64,000 nucleotides of DNA from Sphingomonas sp. BK235 (GCF_004345855.1 NZ_SLXN01000012.1:37822-101821); one strand, 5' to 3'; shown: positions 47,124 through 57,169, counted from the first letter of the stretch. Notes: generated by a model not told the origin, from the letters alone. A program made the numbers and translations.

Positions 47124-48289
47124 CCGCGCTTGATCGTCGCTACCTCGCCGATCGAGGGGAGGCGCACGTCTACTGCCCGACGTGCGGGCAGCCGGTCGCG
47201 TCAGCTGACGCGTATCTGCTGAGCGACGCGATCACCGACTACAAGCTCGAGCACGGCGAGCTGCAGGCGTCCGCCGTCACGATCTCGGCCCGGCTCAAGC
47301 ATGTTCTCGACTTCGTCGCAGCCGAGGAGGAGCGGGGAGGGATGTTCGGCGTAGCGACCAGCTGCGCGGTCGCGTGCGGCATGCCATTCGTCACAGCGTT
47401 CCGCGCTTGGTCGAAGGAGCAGCCGGTCACCTGGCGCAACAAGGCCGGTGAGGTAACGGCCTCGCGCCCCCGCTCCGCGGCGACGACGGAGGAATCGGTC
47501 CTGCAGCTTGCCGCGGCGCTCAACCATGCTGCGGATGCGGATCCGCCGCGCTCGGAGCGACGGCCGGCGTACCGACCATTGCCGCGCAAGCAGGTCTCTC
47601 GGCCGCGGCGGCATCGTGTCGACGTCCCCGTGCTGGCCGATCTGCTCGCCTATGCCGCTGAGCCCGCTCAGAAGCGGGCATCGCTGCACGCGTTCATCGT
47701 CGCTTCGCTCTGCACGGTAGCGCGGCCGGACTCCGTCGTGGACATCAGCGTGGCGCCCGAGCGGGAGCAGTGGTTCCCCGGCTCACCGACACTCGATCTC
47801 AACCCGTTCGGCCGCGCTCAGACGAACAAGCATCGGCCGACCATTCCGGTCGTGCCGGTGCTGGCCGAGTGGCTGACGGCCGAGCTGGCGATCTACCAGC
47901 GCCTAGACCGCAATGCGCGCAAGGGCGCCGGTCACCTGGTGAACTATTACGGGCGCTCCGTCCTCGACGTCGACACGGCGTGGAAGACGATGCTGCGCAA
48001 TCTCAAGCTGCCCAGCGGGCGCGAGTGGAAGCCGTATCTGCTGCGCCACAGCCTCGCGACGATCCTGCGCAACCGCGGCGTCGCGAAGTGGGATCTCGAA
48101 GGCTTCATGGGTCACGACGCGGGCGGAACAACGGAGGTCTACGCCATCGGGCGATTCGACACCGTCCGCCGCGCAATCGAGGACATTCTCGGAGAGATCG
48201 ATCTCCGCGCACCAGGCGCTTTGCGCCGAAACTGCGCCGAAGTTGCTCTATCCGGCCCGGCTAGGGGAGGCCTCAAAATGACCGGATAG
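46952..48289 (+). CDS. int: Prophage tyrosine integrase
   Basis: AGAGGA lies nine bases before ATG 46952; 445 residues. The N-terminus carries an arm-binding-like part and a CxxC pair ('YCPTCGQP', about residues 72-79). In the catalytic domain, Arg in 'TVARPDSVVDI', Lys in 'TNKHRPTIPV', 'YLLRHSLAT', 'FMGHDAGG' and the nucleophile Tyr in 'TEVYAIG' are present. The gene ends 12 bases before attR, so it is the enzyme most likely to have inserted this element into tRNA-Val. It is last in the early operon. Confidence 0.93.
   Translation: MQDRTTPVYNRGKYWLDKLRRADGAERSPRWYIFWYDPAARREASVSTGTADEADAIAALDRRYLADRGEAHVYCPTCGQPVASADAYLLSDAITDYKLEHGELQASAVTISARLKHVLDFVAAEEERGGMFGVATSCAVACGMPFVTAFRAWSKEQPVTWRNKAGEVTASRPRSAATTEESVLQLAAALNHAADADPPRSERRPAYRPLPRKQVSRPRRHRVDVPVLADLLAYAAEPAQKRASLHAFIVASLCTVARPDSVVDISVAPEREQWFPGSPTLDLNPFGRAQTNKHRPTIPVVPVLAEWLTAELAIYQRLDRNARKGAGHLVNYYGRSVLDVDTAWKTMLRNLKLPSGREWKPYLLRHSLATILRNRGVAKWDLEGFMGHDAGGTTEVYAIGRFDTVRRAIEDILGEIDLRAPGALRRNCAEVALSGPARGGLKMTG
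48224..48246 (+). repeat. Candidate right arm-type integrase binding site
   Basis: cgccgaa-N4-cgccgaag-ttgc, matching 1438-1460 at 19 of 23 positions with identical 11-bp spacing. It lies inside the 3' end of the integrase gene, 56 bases from attR. Confidence 0.45.
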
Positions 48290-48296
48290 AGCCAAC
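48242..48296. repeat. Inverted repeat between integrase end and attR
   Basis: GTTGCTCTATCCGG and CCGGATAGAGCCAAC pair over 14 bases around a 26-base centre, spanning the integrase stop. It now lies just downstream of the 3' end of tRNA-Val and could act as its replacement terminator or as a recombination-protein site. Confidence 0.55.
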
Positions 48297-48301
48297 TTAC
48301 G

Positions 48302-48347
48302 TGGTGGGCGTGGCAAGGATTGAACTTGCGACCCCTGCGATGTCAAC
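48302..48347. repeat. attR, 46-bp 3' half of tRNA-Val
   Basis: Identical to 1296-1341. Because the repeat ends in the anticodon loop, this half, supplied by the phage, restores a complete tRNA gene on insertion. Confidence 0.92.
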
Positions 48348-48376
48348 ACAGTGCTCTACCACTGAGCTACACGCCC
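48302..48376 (-). tRNA. tRNA-Val (anticodon GAC)
   Basis: On the minus strand GGGCGTG pairs with CACGCCC as acceptor stem; the anticodon arm is CTGTG-TTGACAT-CGCAG with anticodon GAC; the T arm carries TTCAATC; discriminator A and CCA are encoded. Length 75 with CCA. It is intact and should be functional, with its 3' half donated by the prophage. Confidence 0.95.
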
Positions 48377-48433
48377 GAGGGTGGCGCCTCTAACCGGCCT
48401 GATCGGGCGGTGCAAGCACCTTTTCGCGCTCGC

Positions 48434-48811
48434 TCAGATCAGCTCGTTGGCGGCGTCGACGTCGAACAGCCGCTCCACCTCCAGCACCAGGTCGCGCAGG
48501 TGAAACGGCTTGGAGAGAACGCGTGCCTGCGGCATCGTGTTGCCCGCCTTCAGCGTCACCGCGGCGAAGCCGGTGATGAACATCACCCGCATCCCCGGCG
48601 CCAGCTCCTGCGCCTTCTGTGCCAGCTCGATCCCGTCCATCTCGGGCATCACGATGTCGGTCAGCAGCAGGTCGAAGCGCTGCTCCGTGATCAACGGCAG
48701 CGCGGCGGTGCCGCGGTCCACCGCGGTGACGGCATAGCCCGACCGCTCGAGCGCGCGAGTCAGATACTCGCGCATCACCGCATCGTCTTCCGCCAGAAGA
48801 ATCCTGATCAT
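48434..48811 (-). CDS. cpdR: CpdR-like response regulator
   Basis: The product is a single receiver domain of 125 residues: 'RILLAEDDAVMREYLTRALERSGYAV' at the start, the phosphorylation Asp in 'LLLTDIVMPEMDG' near residue 51, Thr in 'MFITGFA' and Lys in 'LSKPFHL'. This matches CpdR, which in Caulobacter delivers substrates to ClpXP when unphosphorylated and is controlled by CckA-ChpT. An ATG four codons earlier (48823) is an alternative. It is a chromosomal gene next to the tRNA. Confidence 0.82.
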   Translation of the reverse strand: MIRILLAEDDAVMREYLTRALERSGYAVTAVDRGTAALPLITEQRFDLLLTDIVMPEMDGIELAQKAQELAPGMRVMFITGFAAVTLKAGNTMPQARVLSKPFHLRDLVLEVERLFDVDAANELI

Positions 48812-48979
48812 CACTCTGTCCATGCTCCCGAGCCGCCGCTTATGCCCGATCCGCGTTGATTTTTCCACCAGCGGACATGGTGAACGCGCTTGCCGCGAAC
48901 ACCTTGCCCGCTCGCACGCGCCGATAAACGAGCGACGATGCGTTGCGGTGCCGCGGCGGGTTCCATAGGGTCGCGCCAG

Positions 48980-49822
48980 ATGACGCGCAGCTTCCGACTG
49001 ATCGGCGATACGCCGCCCGCCAGCCCGGTGGTGTTGTCGGTGCCGCACGCCGGGCGCGACTATCCCGCCGCGGTGCGCGAGTCGCTGCGCGCGCCGCTGG
49101 CCTGTCTCGCCGCGCTGGAGGACCGCCGCGTCGACGCGCTGGCGCTCGACGCGCGCGGCAAGGAGACGCTGCTGGTGCAGGACGCGCCGCGCGCCTGGAT
49201 CGATCTCAACCGCGGCGAGCATGAGCGCGACCCGCTGCTCGACGACGGTGCCCGCGGCGGCGCGCCGCTCTCGGCCAAGGTGCGCGCGGGGATCGGGTTG
49301 GTGCCGCGGCGCACCGCCGCCGCGGGCGAGTTGTGGCGCTGCAAGCTGAGCGCGGGCGAAGTCGAGGCGCGGATCGCCGCGGCGCACCGGCCGTATCACG
49401 CCGCTTTGGCCGAGGCGCTGGCGCAGGCGCGCGCGCGCTTCGGTTGTGCGGTGCTGCTTGACCTCCACTCCATGCCGCCGATCGCGGGCGGGCGGACGCG
49501 GCTGGTGATCGGGGATCGCTTCGGCCGCGCCGCGGGGGCGCGCTTCGTCGCGCGGGTCGAGGCGACGGTGCGCGCGTCCGGGCTCACCTACGCGCTCAAC
49601 ACGCCTTATGCCGGCGGACATATCCTGGAGCGGCACGCCCAGCCGCACCAGGGGATCCACGCGATCCAGCTCGAGCTGGACCGATCGCTGTATCTCGATC
49701 GCAAGCTCGATGCGCTCGGCCCGGGCGCGCCCGCGATGGTGGCGCTGGTCCGCGCCACGATCGATGCGCTCGCCGACGAGGCGCTCGCCAGCATCGGCCC
49801 CGGCGCGCTCGCCGCCGAATAA
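48980..49822 (+). CDS. N-formylglutamate amidohydrolase family protein
   Basis: ATG 48980 gives 280 residues. 'VVLSVPHAGRDYP' near the N-terminus, 'DLNRGEHERDP', 'CAVLLDLHSMPP' and 'YAGGHILERHAQPHQGIHAIQLELDRSLYLD' match the HutG/FGase family, where these His, Glu and Asp residues bind zinc. The reaction is N-formyl-L-glutamate to formate and glutamate in histidine breakdown. No other hut gene is near, so substrate may differ. A terminator follows at once. Confidence 0.85.
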   Translation: MTRSFRLIGDTPPASPVVLSVPHAGRDYPAAVRESLRAPLACLAALEDRRVDALALDARGKETLLVQDAPRAWIDLNRGEHERDPLLDDGARGGAPLSAKVRAGIGLVPRRTAAAGELWRCKLSAGEVEARIAAAHRPYHAALAEALAQARARFGCAVLLDLHSMPPIAGGRTRLVIGDRFGRAAGARFVARVEATVRASGLTYALNTPYAGGHILERHAQPHQGIHAIQLELDRSLYLDRKLDALGPGAPAMVALVRATIDALADEALASIGPGALAAE

Positions 49823-49851
49823 AAAAACCACCGCGTGCGAGCACGCGGTGG
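49821..49851 (-). terminator. Intrinsic terminator between convergent genes
   Basis: CCACCGCGTG-CGAG-CACGCGGTGG with A7 on its left, which is a T run when read leftward. It ends transcripts coming from the cytochrome b561 side just before the amidohydrolase stop. A second hairpin, GACACGCC-AGA-GGCGTGTC, lies at 49868-49886. Confidence 0.75.
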
Positions 49852-50054
49852 CCTAGGTTCAGGGAGGAGACACGCCAGAGGCGTGTCATACGGGCTCGCG
49901 AAAGGGGGGACACGAGCGCCGTACGCCATTAACTTAAGAAGCCCGGTTTTGGTTTCAACCCCGGCGACGTGAAATGTCGTTCCCGTGCGACGAATCGTTG
50001 CCGTGCTTCCCCGCTCCCGAAGCTCGATCGTACCGGACCGGAGGCCCGACTCGC

Positions 50055-50600
50055 TCAGCGCGCGCCGGGCAGCATCCGGGCGAGCACGCCGTCGCGCAGC
50101 AGCAGATGGTGGCGCAGCGCCGCACCGACATGGAGCAGCACCAGCGCGAGCATCACCCAGCCGAACAGGCCGTGCAGCGCCGCGGCGCGCTCGGCGGTGG
50201 GGGAGGTGACCGGCAGATAGGGCAGATCGGCCGCGCCGAACCAGGTGAGCGGGCGGCGCCCCTGCGGCCCCGACACCATCGCCCATCCGCTCAGCGGCAG
50301 CAGCAACAACAGGAGATACAGCGTCGCATGCGTGGCGTGCGCCGCGCCGCGTTCCCACGACGGCAGGTGCGCGGGCAGCGGCGGGGGGCGGTGCGCCAGC
50401 CGCCACGCCACGCGCAGCACGGTCAGCGCCAGCACGGTGATGCCCACCGCTTTGTGCGCGGGCATCAGCGCGCGCAGCGCGGGGATGGGATCATGGCCCA
50501 GCCCGACCGCGATGTTGAAGACCACCAGCGCGGCGATGGTCCAGTGGAAGGCGATGGCGACCTGCGAGTAACGCGTCGTCGCCGGATACCGCGTCGCCAT
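50055..50600 (-). CDS. Cytochrome b561
   Basis: The product has 181 residues with four membrane segments. 'RYSQVAIAFHWTIAALVVFNIAVG' at the start, 'HKAVGITVLALTVLRVAWRL', 'HATLYLLLLLLPLSGW' and 'HGLFGWVMLALVLLHVGAALRHH' carry the paired haem-binding histidines of the bacterial b561 (CybB) family, which moves electrons between quinols and periplasmic acceptors. Length is standard. It has its own terminator. Confidence 0.9.
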   Translation of the reverse strand: MATRYPATTRYSQVAIAFHWTIAALVVFNIAVGLGHDPIPALRALMPAHKAVGITVLALTVLRVAWRLAHRPPPLPAHLPSWERGAAHATHATLYLLLLLLPLSGWAMVSGPQGRRPLTWFGAADLPYLPVTSPTAERAAALHGLFGWVMLALVLLHVGAALRHHLLLRDGVLARMLPGAR

Positions 50601-50723
50601 CGCCGTCTCTCCTCACCGATCCCGCGCCGTCGTGCCGCGTGCAGGGACGGTGCAGCGTGATCGGTCCCGGCGCGCGATGCAACGGCCTCGTCGCGCGACG
50701 AGGCCGTGGCGTGCCGCGTCAGG

Positions 50724-51491
50724 TCAGATCGTCAGCTGCGGCTGCGGCATCTTGCCCAGGCGGACCTGGCGCGCGAAGATGTCGCGCATCAGCGACAGCG
50801 AGAACAGGTGCGCGTAGAGCAGCGGCAGCAGCCCCGACTGCGAGATCTTGCGCAGCTGGTCGCCGCGCAGGTCAACCAGCTTCTGCTCGTCGATCATCTG
50901 GAAGCCGCGGTAGATGAAGGGCTGCTCGACGCCGTCCTGCTGGATCGTCACCTCGCCCTCCATCAGCAGGCCGAGCTCGCGCACCTCGTTCATGAACTGC
51001 GCGGTGCGGGCCGCGGCCTGCTCGAAGTTCTCGTTGAACTGAAGGATGTTGCGCGTCAGCTCGGTGGGCTGGCCGGCCTCGAACAGCGCGTCGCCATCGT
51101 CGAACGCGCCGATCGTCGGCGAGGTCGGGTCGAAGCACAGCGACAGCTCCTGCGCGTCCGGCGTCAGCCGCGCCAGCATGTACGGGTAGCGCCGCACATA
51201 GGCGGGAACGTAGATCGACTCCTCGATCAGCTTGCCGCTGTCGTCGAGGAAGACGTTGACGCCCTCGTTGAGCCCCATCAGCGCGAGCGGGATGGCGTCG
51301 TCGCCCGACGAGAAGACGATCGGCATATGGCGCTGCACCAGCGGGAATTCCTCCACCGTCAGCGGCACCGCATGCTGGTTGGCGAGGAAGGGGGCGACCG
51401 TCGAGGGCTTCACCTTATATTGGGCGTGCGTCTCGCTCGAGAGCGGCTCGAGCCCGTTGTAGAAGAGCGGCAGTTGCGGCGCGCTGGCCAT
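50724..51491 (-). CDS. SapC-family protein
   Basis: ATG 51491 gives 255 residues. 'LPLFYNGLEPLSSETHAQYKV', 'FLANQHAVPLTVEEFPLVQRHMPIVF' and 'RRYPYMLARL', 'LCFDPTSP', 'EFNENFE'-like stretches are typical of SapC proteins, frequent in sphingomonads and caulobacters next to cupin, tryptophan halogenase or TonB genes. The name derives from a surface-layer secretion gene cluster in Campylobacter, but the role here is unclear. Monocistronic. Confidence 0.82.
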   Translation of the reverse strand: MASAPQLPLFYNGLEPLSSETHAQYKVKPSTVAPFLANQHAVPLTVEEFPLVQRHMPIVFSSGDDAIPLALMGLNEGVNVFLDDSGKLIEESIYVPAYVRRYPYMLARLTPDAQELSLCFDPTSPTIGAFDDGDALFEAGQPTELTRNILQFNENFEQAAARTAQFMNEVRELGLLMEGEVTIQQDGVEQPFIYRGFQMIDEQKLVDLRGDQLRKISQSGLLPLLYAHLFSLSLMRDIFARQVRLGKMPQPQLTI

Positions 51492-51572
51492 GAGAATCTC
51501 CAATGGACGATGAAGGGTGGCAGTCAGGTCGCGGCGCGTCGCGTCCGGTCGCCGCGCGGATGGTCGCCGGGG

Positions 51573-53030
51573 TTATTCACTGCCGCGGTCGGGCGCAAGC
51601 GCGACGAGCTTGCCGGGGTTGAACAGCTGCCCCGGATCGAACGCGCGCTTGATCGCGCGCAGCGCGTGGAGCCGCGCCGGCGGGCCGAGCCGTTCCAGCT
51701 CGGCGATCTTCATCTGGCCGATGCCGTGCTCGGCCGAGATCGAGCCGCCCGCCGCCACCACCAGGTCATGGACGAAGCGCGACACCACCGGCACCTGCTC
51801 GGCATACCAATGCGCCGGGTCGGTGCCGGGGGCGGCGCGGACGTGGAAATGCACGTTGCCGTCGCCGAGATGCCCGAAGCCCGAGGCGCGCGTGCCGGGG
51901 AAGCGCGCGTCGCACGCCGCCGCGGCCTCGACCATGAAGCGCGGCATCGTCTCCACCGGCACCGAGATGTCGTGCTGCGCGGCGGGGCCAGTGGCGCGCT
52001 CCGCGTCCGAGATCGATTCGCGCAGCCGCCAGAAGGCCTCGGCCTGCGCCTCGCTCTGCGCCAGCGCGGCGTCGGCGATCTCGCCCGCGTCGAGCGCGGC
52101 GGCGAGCTGCGCCTCGACCAGCGCGCCGGGGTCGTCGTCCGCGACGTCGGCGGTGACCTCGATCAGCACGTGCCACGCGTGCCGCCCCGCCAGCGGCGCG
52201 CGCGCGTCGGGCAGATAGGCCAGCACCGCGGCGAGCGACTCGTCGGGCAGCAGCTCGAAACTCTCCAGTGCGGGCGCGGCGCGCTGCATCCGGCGCAGCA
52301 GCGCCATCGCCGCGTCGGGGGAGGCGACGCCCGCCCAGGCGACCGCGCGCGCCGCGACCGCGGGCACCAGCCGCAGCGTGGCGGCGGTGACGACCCCCAG
52401 CGTCCCCTCCGCGCCGATCAGCAACTGGTCGAGGTCATAGCCGCGATTGTCCTTCTTGAGCGCGGGCAGGCCGTCGTGCAGCGTGCCGTCGGGCAGCACC
52501 GCCTCGACCCCGGCGACCAGCCCGCGCATCGTCCCGAAGCGCAGCACCTGCGTCCCGCCCGCGTTGGTCGAGACCAGCCCGCCGACCGTGGCATTGCCCT
52601 TGGCGCCGAGCGACAGCGGGAAGCGCCGTCGCTCGGCCAGCGCGGCGGCGTGGAGATCGGCGAGCACCACGCCCGCCTCGGCGACCACCAGCCCCGCCGC
52701 GGGATCGAGCCGGCGGATGCGGTCGAGCCGCCGCAGCGACAGGATCGCGGCGCGGCCGTCCGCGGGCGGGGTGGCGCCGCCGACCATCGAGCTGTTGCCG
52801 CCCTGGGGCACCAGCGGCACGCCGAGCGCGCGCGCGGCGACGACGATCGCGCGCACCTCGGCGGTGTCGCGCGGCTGGAGCAGCAGCGTCGCCGCGCCGT
52901 GGTAGCGGCGTCGCCAATCGGTGAGCCACGGCGCGATCGCGTCCGGATCGGTGACGATCGCGCCCGGGGCGAGCAGGGCGGCGAGCCGGGCGGCGAGCGC
53001 TTCGATGCTGGGGTGTTGCACTTCGGTCAC
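51573..53030 (-). CDS. FAD-linked oxidase (D-2-hydroxyacid dehydrogenase type)
   Basis: The product has 485 residues from GTG 53030. The PCMH-type FAD domain shows 'LVPQGGNSSMVGGA', 'LGAKGNATVGGLVSTNAGG' and 'LIGAEGTLGVVTAATLRLVP'; the C-terminal cap has 'GFGHLGDGNVHFHV' and 'SAEHGIGQMK'. These are motifs of the GlcD/DLD family that includes D-2-hydroxyglutarate and D-lactate dehydrogenases. Metal-binding histidines in HLGDGNVH and EHGIG are present. Exact substrate cannot be told. Confidence 0.87.
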   Translation of the reverse strand: MTEVQHPSIEALAARLAALLAPGAIVTDPDAIAPWLTDWRRRYHGAATLLLQPRDTAEVRAIVVAARALGVPLVPQGGNSSMVGGATPPADGRAAILSLRRLDRIRRLDPAAGLVVAEAGVVLADLHAAALAERRRFPLSLGAKGNATVGGLVSTNAGGTQVLRFGTMRGLVAGVEAVLPDGTLHDGLPALKKDNRGYDLDQLLIGAEGTLGVVTAATLRLVPAVAARAVAWAGVASPDAAMALLRRMQRAAPALESFELLPDESLAAVLAYLPDARAPLAGRHAWHVLIEVTADVADDDPGALVEAQLAAALDAGEIADAALAQSEAQAEAFWRLRESISDAERATGPAAQHDISVPVETMPRFMVEAAAACDARFPGTRASGFGHLGDGNVHFHVRAAPGTDPAHWYAEQVPVVSRFVHDLVVAAGGSISAEHGIGQMKIAELERLGPPARLHALRAIKRAFDPGQLFNPGKLVALAPDRGSE

Positions 53031-53108
53031 GCCCGTCCCTTGCTCCCAAAAGCGGCTCCGTTCAATTCAGGCGGCATTCAACCGATTCACCGCAACCGGC
53101 CACGCCGC

Positions 53109-53582
53109 ATGTTCCAGCGCCTCCTGCCCGTCCTGCCGCTGCTGCTGGCCGCTCCGCTGGCGGTGTCGGCGCGCGCGCCCGCGGCGGATTGGGACGGGAC
53201 GGAATATGCGCAGCTGACGATCCACGAGCGGCTGATCATCCGCATCCCGCGGGTCGCGCCCGCGCCGCGCGGCGCACGTGCGGTGTCGCCCCCGCCGGTG
53301 GAATGGGACGAGAAGCGCGGTCCCGAATGCCTGCGCGTCACCGCGCTGACCGGCGCGGCGATCGACCGTTCCGGCGACGTCGACCTGGTGATCGAGGGCG
53401 CGCGCCGTATCCGCGCCAAGCTGGACGACGATTGCCCGACGCTGGATTTCTACGCTGGCTTCTACCTGCGGCCGACCAGCGACGGCCAGATCTGCGCGGG
53501 GCGCGACGCGATCCGCTCGCGCTCGGGCGCGCTGTGCCCGATCAGCAAGTTCCGCACCCTGGTGCCGAAGAAGCGGAAGTAG
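53109..53582 (+). CDS. Exported hypothetical protein
   Basis: ATG 53109 gives 157 residues with a signal peptide (1-24, 'LLPVLPLLLAAPLAVSARA'). The mature part contains 'TIHERLIIRIPRVAP', 'CLRVTALTGAAIDRSGDVDLVIEGARRIRAKLDDDCP' and 'DFYAGFYLRPTSDGQICAGRD', with four cysteines. Such proteins are seen in sphingomonads; function unknown. It is divergent from the FAD oxidase and followed by a REP-like inverted repeat. Confidence 0.68.
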   Translation: MFQRLLPVLPLLLAAPLAVSARAPAADWDGTEYAQLTIHERLIIRIPRVAPAPRGARAVSPPPVEWDEKRGPECLRVTALTGAAIDRSGDVDLVIEGARRIRAKLDDDCPTLDFYAGFYLRPTSDGQICAGRDAIRSRSGALCPISKFRTLVPKKRK

Positions 53583-53622
53583 CGGGTGGATCCGGGGTAG
53601 CGCCGCGCTCGCCTCTCTTCGC

Positions 53623-53717
53623 CGTCATCCTGAACTCGTTTCAGGATCCACCGTGCCGCCAGCGCCGCCGCCTCTGGGTACGCGGCACCGTGGATCCTGA
53701 AACGAGTTCAGGATGAC
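53623..53717. repeat. REP-like inverted repeat
   Basis: Arms of 35 bases (53623-53657 and 53683-53717) beginning GTCATCCTGAACTCG are complementary with one mismatch around a 25-base centre. This 'gtcatcctgaac...ggatccac' sequence is a common interspersed repeat of Sphingomonas genomes. It sits between two rightward genes. Confidence 0.82.
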
Positions 53718-53856
53718 GCTGGTGAACAAGGCATGCGTCCCCCCTCCACAGCGCCGCCGACCCGCATTCTCCTTGACTTCTCATCGCGGATAGGGAAGCG
53801 CACGGGGCCAGGCTTTCCCTGCGGTTCCGCCCGCGCCCCACAGCCCGGACATCTGC

Positions 53857-55275
<1,419 letters not shown>

Positions 55276-55294
55276 GCCACCAGCCGGGCTGTGT

Positions 55295-55320
55295 CCCCTC
55301 CGCCCCGGCACGGGGAGGGG
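55295..55320. terminator. GC-rich hairpin between convergent genes
   Basis: CCCCTCC and GGAGGGG pair around CGCCCCGGCACG-type centre bases in the 61-base gap between the helicase and DUF885 stops. No T run, so it may act with Rho or only as an RNA stem. Confidence 0.4.
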
Positions 55321-55336
55321 GGCCAGCCGCGGTGCC

Positions 55337-57169
55337 TCACCCCTTCTTCGCCGCGATATAGCGGTTCACCTGCTCCTCCAGCACGCCCAGCGGCAGCGCG
55401 CCCTGGCTCAGCACCGCCTCGTGGAAGTCGCGGATGTCGAACCTCGGCCCGAGTTCGCGCTCGGCGCGCGCGCGCAGCTCGGCGATCTTGAGCTGGCCGA
55501 CCATGTAGCTGGTCGCCTGCCCCGGCCAATTGAAATAGCGGTCGACCTCGCGCGCGATATCGGTGTCGGACACCGAGCTGTTGCCGCGGAAATAGGCGAT
55601 CGCCTGATCGCGCGTCCAGCGCTTGGAATGGATGCCGGTATCCAGCACCAGCCGGATCGCGCGCCACACCTGGAGCGACAGCATGCCGAACCGGTCGTAG
55701 GGCGTCTTATAGACCCCCATCTCGTCGGCGAGCCGCTCCGAATACAGGCCCCAGCCTTCCATATAGGCGCCGTACCCGCCGTATTTGCGGAACTTGGGCA
55801 GGTCGGTCAGCTCCTGCTGTCGCGCGATCTGGAAATGGTGGCCGGGCGCGCCCTCATGCGCGGCGATTCCCGCCACCTGGACCTTCTGCGTCTGGTTCAT
55901 GTCGACCAGATTGACGTAATAGATCCCCGGCCGCTTCCCGTCGGCGGAGGGCGGGTTGTAGAAAGCGGTGGAGGCGGTGCCCTCGCGCCATTTCTCGACC
56001 GCGCGCACCTCCAGCGGTGCCTTGGGCAGCACGCGGAAATAGCGCGGCGCCGCGGTCATCACCCCAGCGATCACCGCGCGCGCGTCGCCCAGATATTGTT
56101 CGCGCCCGGCGGCGGTGTTGGGATATTTGAGCGCGGGATCGCCGCGCACCTTGTCGAAGAACTGCTCCAGCGTCCCGGTGAAGCCGACCTGGCGCTTCAC
56201 CGCCTCCATCTCGGCCCGGATCGCCGCCACCTGCTTCAGGCCCAGCTCGTGGATCTGGTCGGCGCTGAGATCGGTCGTGGTCGATTCGCGCAGCCGGTCG
56301 GCATAATAGGCCTGGCCGTCGGGCAGGTGCCACGCGCCGTAATTGCCCGTCGCCTTGGGTGCGATCTCGTCCAGCGCCGCGATCAGCACGTCATAGCCCT
56401 GACGGAACGGCCCCTTGAGCGCGGCGGTGGCGTCGGCGATCAGTTTGGTCTTGGTCGCGGCGGGCGCGCCGAGCGCGGTGACCTTCTTGCGGAAATCGGC
56501 GAGCACCGTCGAATCCGCGCCGGCGTCGAACGGCGCGCCGGTGACGACCTTGAGCGCGTCGGCGCGCGCGGGGGCGAAATTGACCTTGTTGGGGATGATG
56601 CCCTTGGCCGCCTGCGCGCGCATCGTCGCGGCGACCTCGCGCATCACGCGCTCGGTGTCGCGCAGCCGCGCGACATAGGCCTGCGCGTCGGCGACGGTGT
56701 CGACGCGGTGGTTGTTGATGAGCAGCACGGGGATCGCCCCCGCCGGGCTGCCGTTGGTCGACACCGGGAAGCGCAACTGGCGGAAGCGGAACGAGGCGCG
56801 GCCGCGCGCCACCTCCTCCTCGAACAGGCGGTAGCTCACCCGCGCCGACTCGCCGAGCTGCTCGGGGCGGAAGCGCGCGTGCAGCTCGGCCAGCTGGCGC
56901 TCGGCGAGGTCGCGGGCGCGCACCTGCGCGGCATCGGTATAATCGTCGAGCCGGTCCTCGTCGGTCTTGAGCCCGAGCTGGGTCTGACTCTCCGGGCTGA
57001 GCGCGAGCTGCTCGTCGAACTTCTGGTCGAGGAAGGTCAGCAGCGCGCGATCCGCCGCGGCCGTGCTCGCGTCCCCGGCGGGGGCGGCCGGCGCCTGCGC
57101 CGCGGGGGCGGCGGCGAGCAGGGGCAGGGGCAGGGTCAGGGGCAACAACAGCGCGGCAACTCGACGCAT
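55337..57169 (-). CDS. DUF885 family exported protein, putative metallo-carboxypeptidase
   Basis: ATG 57169 with GGGAG upstream gives 610 residues and a signal peptide (1-22). 'GIAAHEGAPGHHFQIARQQEL' contains a zinc-binding HExxH-like 'HEGAPGHH', and 'YMEGWGLYSERL' supplies the downstream Glu, the signature of DUF885 proteins, which are distant relatives of M32-type carboxypeptidases. 'SPESQTQLGLK' and 'YYVNLVDMNQTQK' are also typical. It probably acts on peptides in the periplasm. Confidence 0.85.
   Translation of the reverse strand: MRRVAALLLPLTLPLPLLAAAPAAQAPAAPAGDASTAAADRALLTFLDQKFDEQLALSPESQTQLGLKTDEDRLDDYTDAAQVRARDLAERQLAELHARFRPEQLGESARVSYRLFEEEVARGRASFRFRQLRFPVSTNGSPAGAIPVLLINNHRVDTVADAQAYVARLRDTERVMREVAATMRAQAAKGIIPNKVNFAPARADALKVVTGAPFDAGADSTVLADFRKKVTALGAPAATKTKLIADATAALKGPFRQGYDVLIAALDEIAPKATGNYGAWHLPDGQAYYADRLRESTTTDLSADQIHELGLKQVAAIRAEMEAVKRQVGFTGTLEQFFDKVRGDPALKYPNTAAGREQYLGDARAVIAGVMTAAPRYFRVLPKAPLEVRAVEKWREGTASTAFYNPPSADGKRPGIYYVNLVDMNQTQKVQVAGIAAHEGAPGHHFQIARQQELTDLPKFRKYGGYGAYMEGWGLYSERLADEMGVYKTPYDRFGMLSLQVWRAIRLVLDTGIHSKRWTRDQAIAYFRGNSSVSDTDIAREVDRYFNWPGQATSYMVGQLKIAELRARAERELGPRFDIRDFHEAVLSQGALPLGVLEEQVNRYIAAKKG

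Larger units (their letters stand above)
1296..48347. mobile_element. Prophage integrated in tRNA-Val, lambda/HK97-like tailed phage
   Basis: The element is bounded by identical 46-bp repeats at 1296-1341 and 48302-48347; one unit is about 47,006 bp. It holds integrase beside attR, divergent CI/Cro-type regulators, small and large terminase, portal, capsid fused to protease, tail tube, tape measure, tail tip, endolysin and spanins. Every module needed for a long-tailed phage is present and no structural gene looks broken, so it may be inducible. Long non-contractile (siphovirus-like) tail is inferred from the G/GT chaperone, tape measure and J-type tip protein with no sheath gene seen. Confidence 0.93.

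Noticed and set aside
1296..48347. Gene transfer agent rather than prophage
   Set aside because: Integrase, att sites, CI/Cro switch, Gam-like inhibitor and full size point to a phage.
50706..53582. Very long rightward open frame (958 codons) across the SapC-like and FAD oxidase genes
   Set aside because: It is antisense to two recognisable genes and its product is repetitive Arg/Gln/His/Asp-rich sequence, the usual GC-rich shadow.
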